From the NCBI GenBank assembly GCA_023433465.1, contig JAEZCR010000156.1, forward strand, positions 1 through 5,600: a stretch of 5,600 nt of DNA. The letters run 5' to 3'. Numbering within the stretch: position 1 is the stretch's first letter; each line of letters starts with the position of its first letter. The translations under genes and the position numbers were made by a program. Source of the DNA: Pseudomonadota bacterium. Its GTDB lineage: Bacteria > Pseudomonadota > Gammaproteobacteria > Steroidobacterales > Steroidobacteraceae. Under the pieces are notes generated by a model. The model did not search any database and was not told where the DNA came from. It saw only the letters and a list, made by a program, of their open reading frames with translations. Positions 1 to 5,600 of the stretch are shown piece by piece.

Positions 1-29
1 CCCTCAGTCTTACGACGGATTGCCTGCTA

Positions 30-3000
30 TCAGAACTTGTAGCGGGCACCGATCGCGTAGCGAGCGAACTGATCTTCGAGTCGGAACATCTGGCGCTCCG
101 ACCGACCGTGCCAGCGAATGTCTTCGCCGGTCAGGTTGATCGCTTCGAACGACACCGAGAGGTTGTCGTTGATGTCGTAACCGACGCTCAGATCGAACTG
201 CTGGTACGACTCCACGTAACGCGGGTTACGGTTGTTGCCCAGGTTCGCCGCCGCCAGGAACTCATCACGCCAGTTCCAGGCCAGTCGGGCCGAGAGGCCG
301 AACTTCTCGAACATCAGCACGGCGTTCGCCGTGTCGCTGAGGCCGAGAAGCGCGAACTGGTTCTGGCTCGGCGGTGCCGCGTCGTTGAACGAGACGTCGC
401 CGTTGACCTTCGTGTAGTTCGCCAGGATGCCGAAGCCCGAATCACCGAAGAAGTACTGACCACCGATTTCCCAGCCATCGATGTTGGCAGTTTCCTGGTT
501 GACCGACTGGTTGACGTTGAACAGGTACGCCGGATCAGCCGCCGTGCCTGCGATGTCGTACAGCGCCTCGGTGCCCGCCACGTCCGCGATCGCCGCGTTG
601 TAGTTGGCCAGGTTCAGCGTCGAGAAACGCTGCAGGGCCGTCGCCGCGAACAGGTTCGTGTCGTTGACCGTGAAGCCGTTGGCTTGCAGGAACGCCAGGG
701 CCGCCTGCGCATCCGGACCCGAGGTCGGGTCCGTCAGGCCGTACAGCGGCTGCTGCACGACTGCGTTGCCGACGAAGTTGTCGACCTTCTTGTCCCAGTA
801 ACCCACCGACACGTAACCGCGGTCGGAGAAGTACCACTCGAGCGAGAGGTCGAGGTTCTCCGATTCCATCGGGATCAGCGCCGGGTTCTGCGAGTTACCG
901 CCGCCACGAGCCGCCTCGTTGATCAGCACCGAGCCGGTCGGGCCGCCAGGCGTCGGGCCGGCGGTCAGGTTGCCGATCGGCGCACGAGCCATGGTCACGC
1001 CCCACGAAGCGCGGGCCTTGAAGGAGTCGGTCAGGTTGATGTCGAAGTCCAGGTTCGGCAGCACGTTGTCGTACCCGGCCGTTTCCGTGACCGTCTCGAT
1101 CGTCGCGGTGCGCGGGATGCTGAAGTCGTTGTTGGCTTCCCAGATCACCGCCTGCGGAATCGCGATGTCGGACGACGAGGTCACATCCGTGTCCTCGTAA
1201 CGAACACCGAGCGACAGGTTGAACGCACGGCTGAACATTTCGCCCTTGTGGACGAACTGCACGTACGCCGCGTCGACCTTCTCGTTGATGATGTTGTTGT
1301 TACCCCAGATCGGGTTGTACATCAGCGTGCCGTTCGGCGCGCCGCTGCCCGCGTTCCAGTTCGTGTAACCGTTCGCGAGCGCCCACTGGGCCAGCTCGGT
1401 CGCGTTGCCACGCCAGGCATTGGCAGGCGCCGTACCCGGGTTGAAATCGTCGAGCAGACCAACAAGGCTGAACGGCGTCAGCAGCTGGGCCATGCTCTGG
1501 CCGCGAGCGAGGCCCGCGTCACCGGCACCCCAGTTGCCGAGGTTCATCTGGTTGGTCGAGGACCACTGGCGGGTCTCGTACTCACGCGTCTCGATACCGA
1601 ACTGGAAGCGTCCCAGCTCGAAATCCACGTGGCTGTCGAGGCGAGCCTGGTCGAGCTCCGACTCCTGGCCCTGCACGAAGATACGCAGGATCTGCGAACC
1701 CAGGTGGTTGGCGTCGAACGCGTACGCGTTGTCGCCGCCCGTGCGCGCGGCCGCGGCCGCCTGGTTCGGGAAGAGCCAGCGAGTGGCGACCGGCAGCTTG
1801 CCGGAGAAGTCGTACTCCTGCGCCACGAAGCCGGCGCAAGGAGCCGCCGCGCCCGTGATGTTGCCAAGGGTCGCGCCCGTGCCCGAGCACAGCGGAACGC
1901 CCGCGAAGCTGAACGCCGTCTGGCTGCCGCCCGTCACAGGGTCATTCGGCAGCGACTCGGCATCCGACGTGTGGTAGTCGAGCGAGATGCCGAACCGGTC
2001 GTTGATTTCCCAGTTCGCGTTGAAGCCGATCGAGTTCAGCTCGTTCTTCTGCATGTTGCGCTGCTGCTCGTATCCGAAGTCCTTGTTCGAATAGTTGTCG
2101 GCAGTCATCTCGAAGACGTAGATGGGCGTCGCCACGGCCTGGCCGGTGTCGAACTCCACCTCGTCGAACGTGGTGCTCTGCTGCGCCCACATCGTCTGCT
2201 CGCCGCGGCTCTGGTCGATCTCGTTCTGCGCGAACGTGTAGTCCAACGTGAACGTGAGACCGTCGGTCGGGGCGAACTGGATGACGGCTTGCGCGTTGAT
2301 GCGCTCGCGCTCGAAGTCGGCGAACGCGTAACGCACGTCATCGGCGATGCCGAACAGCTGGCCCGCGATCGGGGCGTTGCGGATCTCGGTGCCCGGGTTG
2401 AAGGCATTGGGCGGGCTGGCCGGATTCCAGGCGCGAATCACCCAGTCGTTGACCGTCGACTCGACGGCGCCACCGTGACGCTTCTGCCACGAGGCGTTGA
2501 GTCCGACGCCGAAGTTCTGCGCGTCGTTGGTCCAGCTGAAGATGCCCGACAGTTCGGGCGTGATCTCGCTGTCGAACGGCGAAGACTCGTCGTACACGCC
2601 CTTGACGCCCATGCCGAGCACGAGGCCGTCATGATCGAACGGACGAGCGGTCTTGACGTTGAGCGTCGCGCCGATACCGCCGGACGCGATGTCCGCGCGA
2701 GCGGTCTTGTAGACCTCGACCGCGCTGATGGCGTCAGACGAAAGGTTCGCGAAGTTGAACGAACGACCCTGCGCGCCGAAGCCGCCGGTGTTCGCACCAC
2801 CGCTGCCGAACGCGTCGGCGCCCGGCATCTGGCGGCCGTTCAACGTCACGAGGTTGAACTGCGGACCGAAGCCGCGCGCGGTGACCTGCGCGCCTTCGCC
2901 GTTACGGCGATCGATCGAGATACCCGCGATACGCTGCAGCGACTCGGCGAGGTTGGTGTCAGGGAACTTGCCGATGTCTTCCGCGTTGATCGATTCGACC

Positions 3001-3188
3001 ACGCCGATGGCATCGCGCTTGGTCTCCATCGAAGCGTTCAAGCTTCCGCGAAGACCAGTGACGACGACTTCTTCGAGTTCTTCGCCTGCAGGTTCCTGTG
3101 CGTACACAGGGTTGATCAGCACCGCACCACCTACGATGGTGAACAGTGCCTTCGAGGTGATAGGCAATGCCTTGGGATTGAATTTCAT
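30..3188 (-). CDS. TonB-dependent receptor, Xanthomonas/Caulobacter type, complete
   Basis: Outer-membrane active transporter that takes up a bulky substrate using energy passed on by TonB-ExbBD. The protein has 1052 residues. Residues 1-30 form a signal peptide: Lys at 2, 6 and 13, a hydrophobic stretch from about 14 to 25, and likely cleavage after VYA (30). The mature N-terminus carries an acidic segment and a TonB box, EEVVVTG (39-45). The plug follows, with the family hallmarks DIGKFPDTNLAESLQRIAG, then QVTARGF and LVTLNGRQMPG. The rest is beta-barrel, ending in RYKF with the C-terminal Phe used for outer-membrane insertion. Two Cys lie close together in one probable surface loop (near PLCSG and APCAG) and could form a disulfide. 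The ATG at 3188 is preferred over the in-frame GTG at 3209 because a GGAGGA site lies 11 bp before the ATG and overlaps the longer reading. The length is typical of this subfamily. The substrate cannot be read from the sequence; the SapC/DUF6445 neighbours suggest a glycan or oligosaccharide (inference). Confidence 0.96.
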   Translation of the reverse strand: MKFNPKALPITSKALFTIVGGAVLINPVYAQEPAGEELEEVVVTGLRGSLNASMETKRDAIGVVESINAEDIGKFPDTNLAESLQRIAGISIDRRNGEGAQVTARGFGPQFNLVTLNGRQMPGADAFGSGGANTGGFGAQGRSFNFANLSSDAISAVEVYKTARADIASGGIGATLNVKTARPFDHDGLVLGMGVKGVYDESSPFDSEITPELSGIFSWTNDAQNFGVGLNASWQKRHGGAVESTVNDWVIRAWNPASPPNAFNPGTEIRNAPIAGQLFGIADDVRYAFADFERERINAQAVIQFAPTDGLTFTLDYTFAQNEIDQSRGEQTMWAQQSTTFDEVEFDTGQAVATPIYVFEMTADNYSNKDFGYEQQRNMQKNELNSIGFNANWEINDRFGISLDYHTSDAESLPNDPVTGGSQTAFSFAGVPLCSGTGATLGNITGAAAPCAGFVAQEYDFSGKLPVATRWLFPNQAAAAARTGGDNAYAFDANHLGSQILRIFVQGQESELDQARLDSHVDFELGRFQFGIETREYETRQWSSTNQMNLGNWGAGDAGLARGQSMAQLLTPFSLVGLLDDFNPGTAPANAWRGNATELAQWALANGYTNWNAGSGAPNGTLMYNPIWGNNNIINEKVDAAYVQFVHKGEMFSRAFNLSLGVRYEDTDVTSSSDIAIPQAVIWEANNDFSIPRTATIETVTETAGYDNVLPNLDFDINLTDSFKARASWGVTMARAPIGNLTAGPTPGGPTGSVLINEAARGGGNSQNPALIPMESENLDLSLEWYFSDRGYVSVGYWDKKVDNFVGNAVVQQPLYGLTDPTSGPDAQAALAFLQANGFTVNDTNLFAATALQRFSTLNLANYNAAIADVAGTEALYDIAGTAADPAYLFNVNQSVNQETANIDGWEIGGQYFFGDSGFGILANYTKVNGDVSFNDAAPPSQNQFALLGLSDTANAVLMFEKFGLSARLAWNWRDEFLAAANLGNNRNPRYVESYQQFDLSVGYDINDNLSVSFEAINLTGEDIRWHGRSERQMFRLEDQFARYAIGARYKF

Positions 3189-3199
3189 AATCAGATGTC

Positions 3200-3205
3200 T
3201 CCTCC
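3200..3205 (-). promoter_or_regulatory. Shine-Dalgarno site of the TonB-dependent receptor
   Basis: Read on the minus strand this is GGAGGA, 11 bases before the ATG at 3188. It decides the start: the alternative GTG at 3209 lies just upstream of the site and would add seven residues (MRRRHLI) before the signal peptide. No comparable site stands in front of that GTG. Confidence 0.75.
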
Positions 3206-3495
3206 GCACTCGTACATCTATTGGTTGTAAAACCGGGAATCGCTCAAAACATCAATCTGGAATCTCGGAATCCGCTAGGGGATTTCGAACGCTCGCCGTG
3301 GAGAGCAAGCCGCAACGCGCGAGTCGTGAACAACAAGAAGGGAATGTTCGAGTCGCCTCGGTGAAAGGCACGAACGAACGAAGCCGAAGTGGCTGGAATC
3401 TGTTAAGCGCAATGCGCCTGTCCCCCTCAATGCTGCGACGGAGGATATTCCACTATGTATTCAAAAGTCCACGCCTGAATACCGCAAACTAGCAT

Positions 3496-3574
3496 CGTTG
3501 TTAGCGGACAAAGCAACGTGTCTTTTCAGGACAAAATCATGTACTTAGGGGACATGTGAGGCGAGTCTGGGACA
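3496..3574 (+). repeat. Tandem GGACA-ended repeats, likely activator binding sites
   Basis: Three 15-base units begin at 3496 (CGTTGTTAGCGGACA), 3519 (TGTCTTTTCAGGACA) and 3540 (TGTACTTAGGGGACA). Unit 3 matches unit 1 at 11 of 15 positions and unit 2 at 10 of 15. A fourth, weaker copy ends at 3574 and keeps only the GGGACA end. Successive starts are 23, 21 and 20 bp apart, about two helical turns, so bound proteins would sit on one DNA face. Units 2 and 3 are imperfect dyads of the form TGT-N9-ACA, as expected for dimeric regulators. The block lies immediately upstream of the sigma-54-like promoter at 3584, at roughly -114 to -36 from its predicted start, the place expected for an enhancer-binding protein. 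The identity of the regulator is unknown. Confidence 0.5.
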
Positions 3575-3583
3575 CGTCCTGGC

Positions 3584-3599
3584 TGGCATGGGAACTGCA
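3584..3599 (+). promoter_or_regulatory. Sigma-54 (RpoN) type -24/-12 promoter
   Basis: The sequence TGGCATGGGAACTGCA fits the RpoN consensus TGGCACG-N4-TTGCA with two mismatches (T for C at position 6 and C for T at position 12). The invariant GG (3585-3586) and GC (3597-3598) have the exact required spacing. Transcription would start near 3610 and run right. It is followed by an A-rich, weakly structured leader (3607-3632), but no clear gene: any transcript longer than about 180 nt would be antisense to the DUF6445-like gene. The match is better than casual chance, and the regularly spaced repeats just upstream support it. No functional evidence is available. Confidence 0.5.
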
Positions 3600-3656
3600 A
3601 GTGCATGCAAAAAGCAACAACAAGGTGCAACAAAGACCTCACATCCGGGACGACGC

Positions 3657-3674
3657 ATCAGGCGGCGGCCTGAT
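3657..3674. other. Perfect 7-bp hairpin, GGCG loop
   Basis: ATCAGGC (3657-3663) pairs exactly with GCCTGAT (3668-3674) around a four-base loop. It lies about 50 bases beyond the predicted start of the sigma-54-like promoter. No T-tract follows on either strand, so it is not a standard terminator. It may be a structural element of an untranslated RNA, or part of the 3' region of the DUF6445-like transcript on the other strand. Confidence 0.35.
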
Positions 3675-3729
3675 TGGCGATTTCGGGGGACGATCTGCCC
3701 TTGTCCGGTGCGGTGACTCCGGTCCCAGC

Positions 3730-3745
3730 CGGCAGGCAACTGCCG
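3730..3745. other. Perfect 6-bp hairpin with GCAA tetraloop
   Basis: CGGCAG (3730-3735) pairs with CTGCCG (3740-3745). On the plus strand the loop is GCAA, a stable GNRA tetraloop; on the minus strand it reads TTGC. This orientation preference slightly favours a plus-strand RNA. On the minus strand it lies about 48 bases past the stop codon of the DUF6445-like gene, but no T-run follows it. Confidence 0.35.
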
Positions 3746-3792
3746 TCTTCCTCCCGTCTGACGCCGTCGGCGGCGCAGATGAAGCGCCCCCC

Positions 3793-4476
3793 CTATTGCA
3801 GGAAGCCGTTGAACGACAGGCGACCCGTGCGGGGATCGGGATCCGGCACGAAGTCCGGGGACAGGGCGGCGGAATGGAGGGATGTCCGGCGGTAGATCAG
3901 CATGCGATTGAAGACGCCTTCCTGTTTGCCCATCTGTTCATAGAGCGCGGTGTCGCCGTTGATGTAGCCCTGTGCGGGCCGGTCCGGTCCGTCCTTTTCG
4001 CGCAGCACCTGCGCGAAATAGGCGTCCTTCCGTGCATGGTCCACGTACTCGAATCCCGTCTTGCGGTGGCGGTAGAACGCGGTGCCCCCGTGCGGATTCT
4101 TGAAGAGGTAGTGGACGAAGGCGAGCTCGTCATGGTTGAGCGAATCGAAATGCGGGATGCACTGCAGGTGCGTGAGCTTCTGCGGCGGCAGCGTCACCAG
4201 TGAGAAATGACAGGCAGTGAAGGCCAGCTTGCGTCCGCCGCGACCGAACACTTCGTCGAACAACGGACCGAACTGCTGGAGGAGGAAATTCTGATAGCTG
4301 AGCGGCGCTTTCGAACGCACTCCCGGGAAGTACGTGCCCGGATCACCGAAGGCCTTCGACGCGGCCATGTCCACGAGCTGCTCGGCGTCGGCGACGACGT
4401 TGTCGATGACCACGAGTGGCGCGAGTTCGCGCCCGATGGTCAACCTCTGCACCTTGAGGTCCGGGTGTCGCTGCAT
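3793..4476 (-). CDS. DUF6445-like protein, putative Fe(II)/2-oxoglutarate dioxygenase fold
   Basis: A 227-residue cytosolic protein without signal peptide or membrane segment. It resembles the DUF6445 family, which travels with TonB-dependent receptors, SapC proteins and tryptophan-halogenase-like enzymes. What the sequence shows: HFD at 109-111, fitting the HxD iron-binding pair; NPHGGTAFYRHR (127-138), the GGT-aromatic strand seen in prolyl-hydroxylase-like enzymes; a second His in TSLHSA (His201); and Arg219 in GRLSFNGF, near the C-terminus, placed to bind 2-oxoglutarate. The first ~35 residues (VVIDNVVADAEQLVDMA) look like the usual N-terminal strand and helix of such proteins. The reaction and substrate are unknown, and oxygenase activity is inference from motif order. 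Start: the ATG at 4476 has a purine-rich GGGGAAAG 8 bases upstream; a TTG at 4482 would add two residues and cannot be excluded. An in-frame stop lies about 80 bp further upstream. Transcribed toward the receptor gene but separated from it by 604 bp, so co-transcription is uncertain; divergent from the SapC gene. Confidence 0.88.
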   Translation of the reverse strand: MQRHPDLKVQRLTIGRELAPLVVIDNVVADAEQLVDMAASKAFGDPGTYFPGVRSKAPLSYQNFLLQQFGPLFDEVFGRGGRKLAFTACHFSLVTLPPQKLTHLQCIPHFDSLNHDELAFVHYLFKNPHGGTAFYRHRKTGFEYVDHARKDAYFAQVLREKDGPDRPAQGYINGDTALYEQMGKQEGVFNRMLIYRRTSLHSAALSPDFVPDPDPRTGRLSFNGFLQ

Positions 4477-4647
4477 GTCCAAATCTTTCCCCGATGAACT
4501 GGTGAAGGCGAGGAGTCGCTTCGAGTACCGGGTTGCCGCCCGCGCATCCGCGAGCGTCGCTCACCGGTGAAGACATATTCGCATCGTGCGCCTGGGTCAT
4601 CCATACGGACAACACCGCGCTCCACCTGTGTCGCGCGATCTGCAATC
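4477..4647. promoter_or_regulatory. Divergent intergenic region between DUF6445-like and SapC genes
   Basis: These 171 bp must carry the promoters of both divergent genes unless they are reached by longer transcripts. On the minus strand, ATGACC and TATGTC near 4603-4575 are separated by 17 bases and would be a weak sigma-70 candidate (4 of 6 and 3 of 6 matches). No strong promoter and no clear operator dyad are visible for either direction. Confidence 0.3.
4485..4492 (-). promoter_or_regulatory. Weak Shine-Dalgarno-like site of the DUF6445-like gene
   Basis: The minus strand reads GGGGAAAG, ending 8 bases before the ATG at 4476. It is a poor match to GGAGG. Its GGGGA part is 5 bases from the alternative TTG at 4482 and 11 from the ATG, so it does not settle the start firmly. 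Confidence 0.35.
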
Positions 4648-5409
4648 ATGCGGACCATGCCGAAACTGGAAAACCTGGACCGTACGGTCCACAAGAACAT
4701 CCGCGTCGACGAACGGACCGTCTTCGAGGTCTGCAAGAACATCAGCATGTGCGCGGTGGGCCTCAGGGAAATACCGCGCCTGGTGGTCGAGTATCCGATC
4801 GCGTTCACCCGAAACGAGAACAGCGAACAGTTCGTCTGTGTCGCGTTGTTCGGCTGCGAACCCACTGAAAATGTGTTCTGGCGCGACGGACAGTGGGACA
4901 GCCTGCTCCTGCCGCTCAACATAGGCCGGCAGCCATTCAACGTGACGGTCGCGGACAATCCCCTCGCGGGCGCCGGACAGAAAGAGCTCGTGAGCTGCCT
5001 CGACGTCGAGAATCCCGCGGTGCAGACCGAACGCGGCGAAGCGCTGTTCGACGCGGAGGGCGCCGAAACGCCGTATCTTCGCCACAAGCTCACGCTGCTG
5101 CTCGAGCTCGTCGAAGACGAACGCCGCAGCCGCGAATTCACCGACCACGTCGCCAAACTCGGCCTGATCAGGCCGTTCCAGCTCGAGTTCAAGCCGCCGG
5201 GCCAGGCGCAGCCGCGCAAGATCACCGGCCTGCACACGATCGACGAAGCCAAGCTGCGCGCGCTCGATGAAACGACGCTCGCGGATCTGAATTCCCGCGG
5301 CTACCTGCACCCCATCTACGCGATCCTGTCCTCGATCGGCCAGTTGCAGGTGCTCGCGCGCCGCGGCGCCGTGCAGCGCACCGCCGCGAACAGGGTCCGG
5401 ACGCAATAA
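4648..5409 (+). CDS. SapC-family protein
   Basis: A 253-residue protein of the SapC family, named after a gene near Campylobacter surface-layer genes; its biochemical role is not established. Family signs: the opening LENLDRTVHKNIRV (8-20), the EIPRLVVEYPIAF core (41-53), a central LFGCEPTENVFW...QWDSLLLPLNI section (68-92), the basic RPFQLEF strand (175-181), and the closing block in which DEAKLRALDETTLADL (199-214) leads into RGYLHPIYAILSSIGQ (217-232). The whole length matches the usual ~240-250 residues. There is no signal peptide or membrane segment, so despite the name it looks cytosolic. Start: ATG at 4648 or ATG at 4657 (MPKLENL); neither has a good Shine-Dalgarno site. The upstream in-frame extension to a GTG at 4567 lacks family character. 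It lies divergent from the DUF6445-like gene and points into a convergent rRNA operon. Association with TonB-receptor loci suggests a role in glycan use (inference). Confidence 0.92.
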   Translation: MRTMPKLENLDRTVHKNIRVDERTVFEVCKNISMCAVGLREIPRLVVEYPIAFTRNENSEQFVCVALFGCEPTENVFWRDGQWDSLLLPLNIGRQPFNVTVADNPLAGAGQKELVSCLDVENPAVQTERGEALFDAEGAETPYLRHKLTLLLELVEDERRSREFTDHVAKLGLIRPFQLEFKPPGQAQPRKITGLHTIDEAKLRALDETTLADLNSRGYLHPIYAILSSIGQLQVLARRGAVQRTAANRVRTQ

Positions 5410-5423
5410 CCGCGGTTGCAGGA

Positions 5424-5446
5424 GCCGCTCGCGATGAACGAGCGGC
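5424..5446. repeat. GC-rich 8-bp hairpin, possible REP-like element
   Basis: GCCGCTCG (5424-5431) pairs perfectly with CGAGCGGC (5439-5446) around a 7-base loop. It lies 15 bases after the SapC stop codon and is preceded by GCAGGA, reminiscent of the GTAG-type head of REP sequences common in Xanthomonadales and Pseudomonas. No T-tract follows on either strand, so it is not a standard intrinsic terminator. It may stabilise the 3' end of the SapC mRNA. A single copy in the window cannot prove that it is a repeat family. Confidence 0.4.
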
Positions 5447-5453
5447 AGAAATG

Positions 5454-5482
5454 AAAAACCCCCGTCGCTTTCGCGACGGGGG
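5454..5482 (-). terminator. Intrinsic terminator of the rRNA operon
   Basis: On the minus strand CCCCCGTCGC (5482-5473), a GAAA tetraloop and GCGACGGGGG (5468-5459) form a perfect 10-bp stem, followed at once by five T (5458-5454). It starts 13 bases past the likely 3' end of 5S rRNA. Read from the plus strand the same stem is followed by CTTCATGTT, a much poorer U-tract, so it may only partly stop transcripts from the SapC gene. Confidence 0.92.
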
Positions 5483-5495
5483 CTTCATGTTAGGA

Positions 5496-5600
5496 CCCTG
5501 GCAGTGACCTACTCTCGCATGGCAGCTGCCACACTATCATCGGCGCGGAGCGTTTTCACTTCCGAGTTCGAAATGGGATCGGGTGGTTCCCGCTCGCTAT
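5496..5600 (-). rRNA. rrf: 5S ribosomal RNA, 5' end cut by the window edge
   Basis: The reverse complement holds the conserved 5S blocks: CCGATCCCATTTCGAACTCG followed by GAAGTGAAA, then GCGCCGATGATAGTGTGG, and the 3' block CCATGCGAGAGTAGGTCACTGCCAGG. The 3' end is placed near 5496 from the closing helix strand GCCAGGG. By comparison with the E. coli gene about 12 bases of the 5' strand are missing beyond 5600. As the 5S gene is normally last in the operon, 23S and 16S genes should lie to the right (inference). The terminator at 5454-5482 follows. Confidence 0.97.

Larger units (their letters stand above)
3189..3792. other. 604-bp intergenic region, no convincing gene
   Basis: Reading frames here have no supported start and no recognisable product; those that extend right merely run antisense to the DUF6445-like gene. 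The left part (3189 to about 3480) is the leader and presumed promoter region of the receptor. I found no sigma-70 promoter there good enough to call. It contains a short inverted repeat, GCGCAATGCGC, at 3407-3417. The middle (3496-3600) holds the repeat cluster and sigma-54-like promoter listed separately. The right part (3601-3792) has two small perfect hairpins and is free of T-tracts, so no intrinsic terminator is apparent for the DUF6445-like gene. The region is less GC-rich than the genes around 3430-3550. Confidence 0.7.

Noticed and set aside
3189..3209. Longer receptor start at GTG 3209
   Set aside because: It would translate through the GGAGGA site and add charged residues before a normal signal peptide; ATG 3188 is better placed.
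108..3230. A 1040-codon open frame on the plus strand, antisense to the receptor gene
   Set aside because: Its product is rich in Arg, Val and Glu and low in complexity, with no domain. It is the mirror of a well-recognised receptor whose GC-biased codons keep stops out of the opposite strand.
3407..3417. GCGCAATGCGC inverted repeat as an operator for the receptor
   Set aside because: Arms of five bases in GC-rich DNA are common, and no promoter could be placed next to it.
3506..3574. GGACA/TGTCC repeats as ends of an insertion sequence
   Set aside because: There is no transposase, no matching inverted end on the other side and no target duplication. The helical spacing and adjoining sigma-54-like element fit a binding-site array better. 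Too few and too diverged for a CRISPR array.
3605..3673. A 22-codon frame from ATG 3605 after the sigma-54-like promoter
   Set aside because: Its ATG lies before the predicted transcription start near 3610, it has no ribosome binding site, and the peptide has no recognisable feature.
3556..4203. A 215-codon plus-strand frame crossing the intergenic region into the DUF6445-like gene
   Set aside because: Most of it is antisense to the DUF6445-like coding sequence, it has no ribosome binding site, its GTG start lies upstream of the predicted transcription start, and the product resembles nothing known.
4440..5406. Two long minus-strand frames opposite the SapC gene
   Set aside because: Both are shadows of the SapC coding sequence, with Ser/Arg- or Arg/Ala-rich products lacking family features.

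Overview
The window looks like the chromosome of a GC-rich gammaproteobacterium, probably near the Xanthomonadales, Nevskiales or Steroidobacterales. The evidence is a very large TonB-dependent receptor of the type expanded in Xanthomonas and Caulobacter, a SapC-family protein, a DUF6445-like protein, and a 5S rRNA with typical proteobacterial conserved blocks. The placement is inference from gene content; no species-level call is possible from this sequence alone.

Layout from left to right. Positions 30-3188 (minus) encode a complete outer-membrane TonB-dependent receptor with a signal peptide, a TonB box and a C-terminal phenylalanine. Positions 3189-3792 (604 bp) hold no convincing gene. 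This gap contains the receptor's leader and Shine-Dalgarno site, a cluster of GGACA-ended repeats about 21 bp apart (3496-3574), and just after it a well-spaced sigma-54 type -24/-12 promoter pointing right (3584-3599). Positions 3793-4476 (minus) encode a DUF6445-like protein with an HxD...H...R pattern suggesting an Fe(II)/2-oxoglutarate dioxygenase fold. A 171-bp divergent intergenic region follows. Positions 4648-5409 (plus) encode a SapC-family protein. Its end converges on an rRNA operon: a GC-rich hairpin at 5424-5446, a textbook intrinsic terminator at 5454-5482 (minus), and a 5S rRNA gene (minus) whose 5' end is cut by the right edge.

Receptor, SapC and DUF6445 genes recur together, often with a flavin-dependent tryptophan-halogenase-like gene, in glycan-uptake loci of Xanthomonadales, Caulobacterales and relatives. 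The most economical reading is one uptake module: the receptor imports a substrate and the two partner proteins, of unknown biochemistry, act with it. Here the genes are split between strands, no halogenase is visible, and the module abuts an rRNA operon. The least explained element is the sigma-54-like promoter with its upstream repeats, because no recognisable gene lies downstream of it on its strand within the window.
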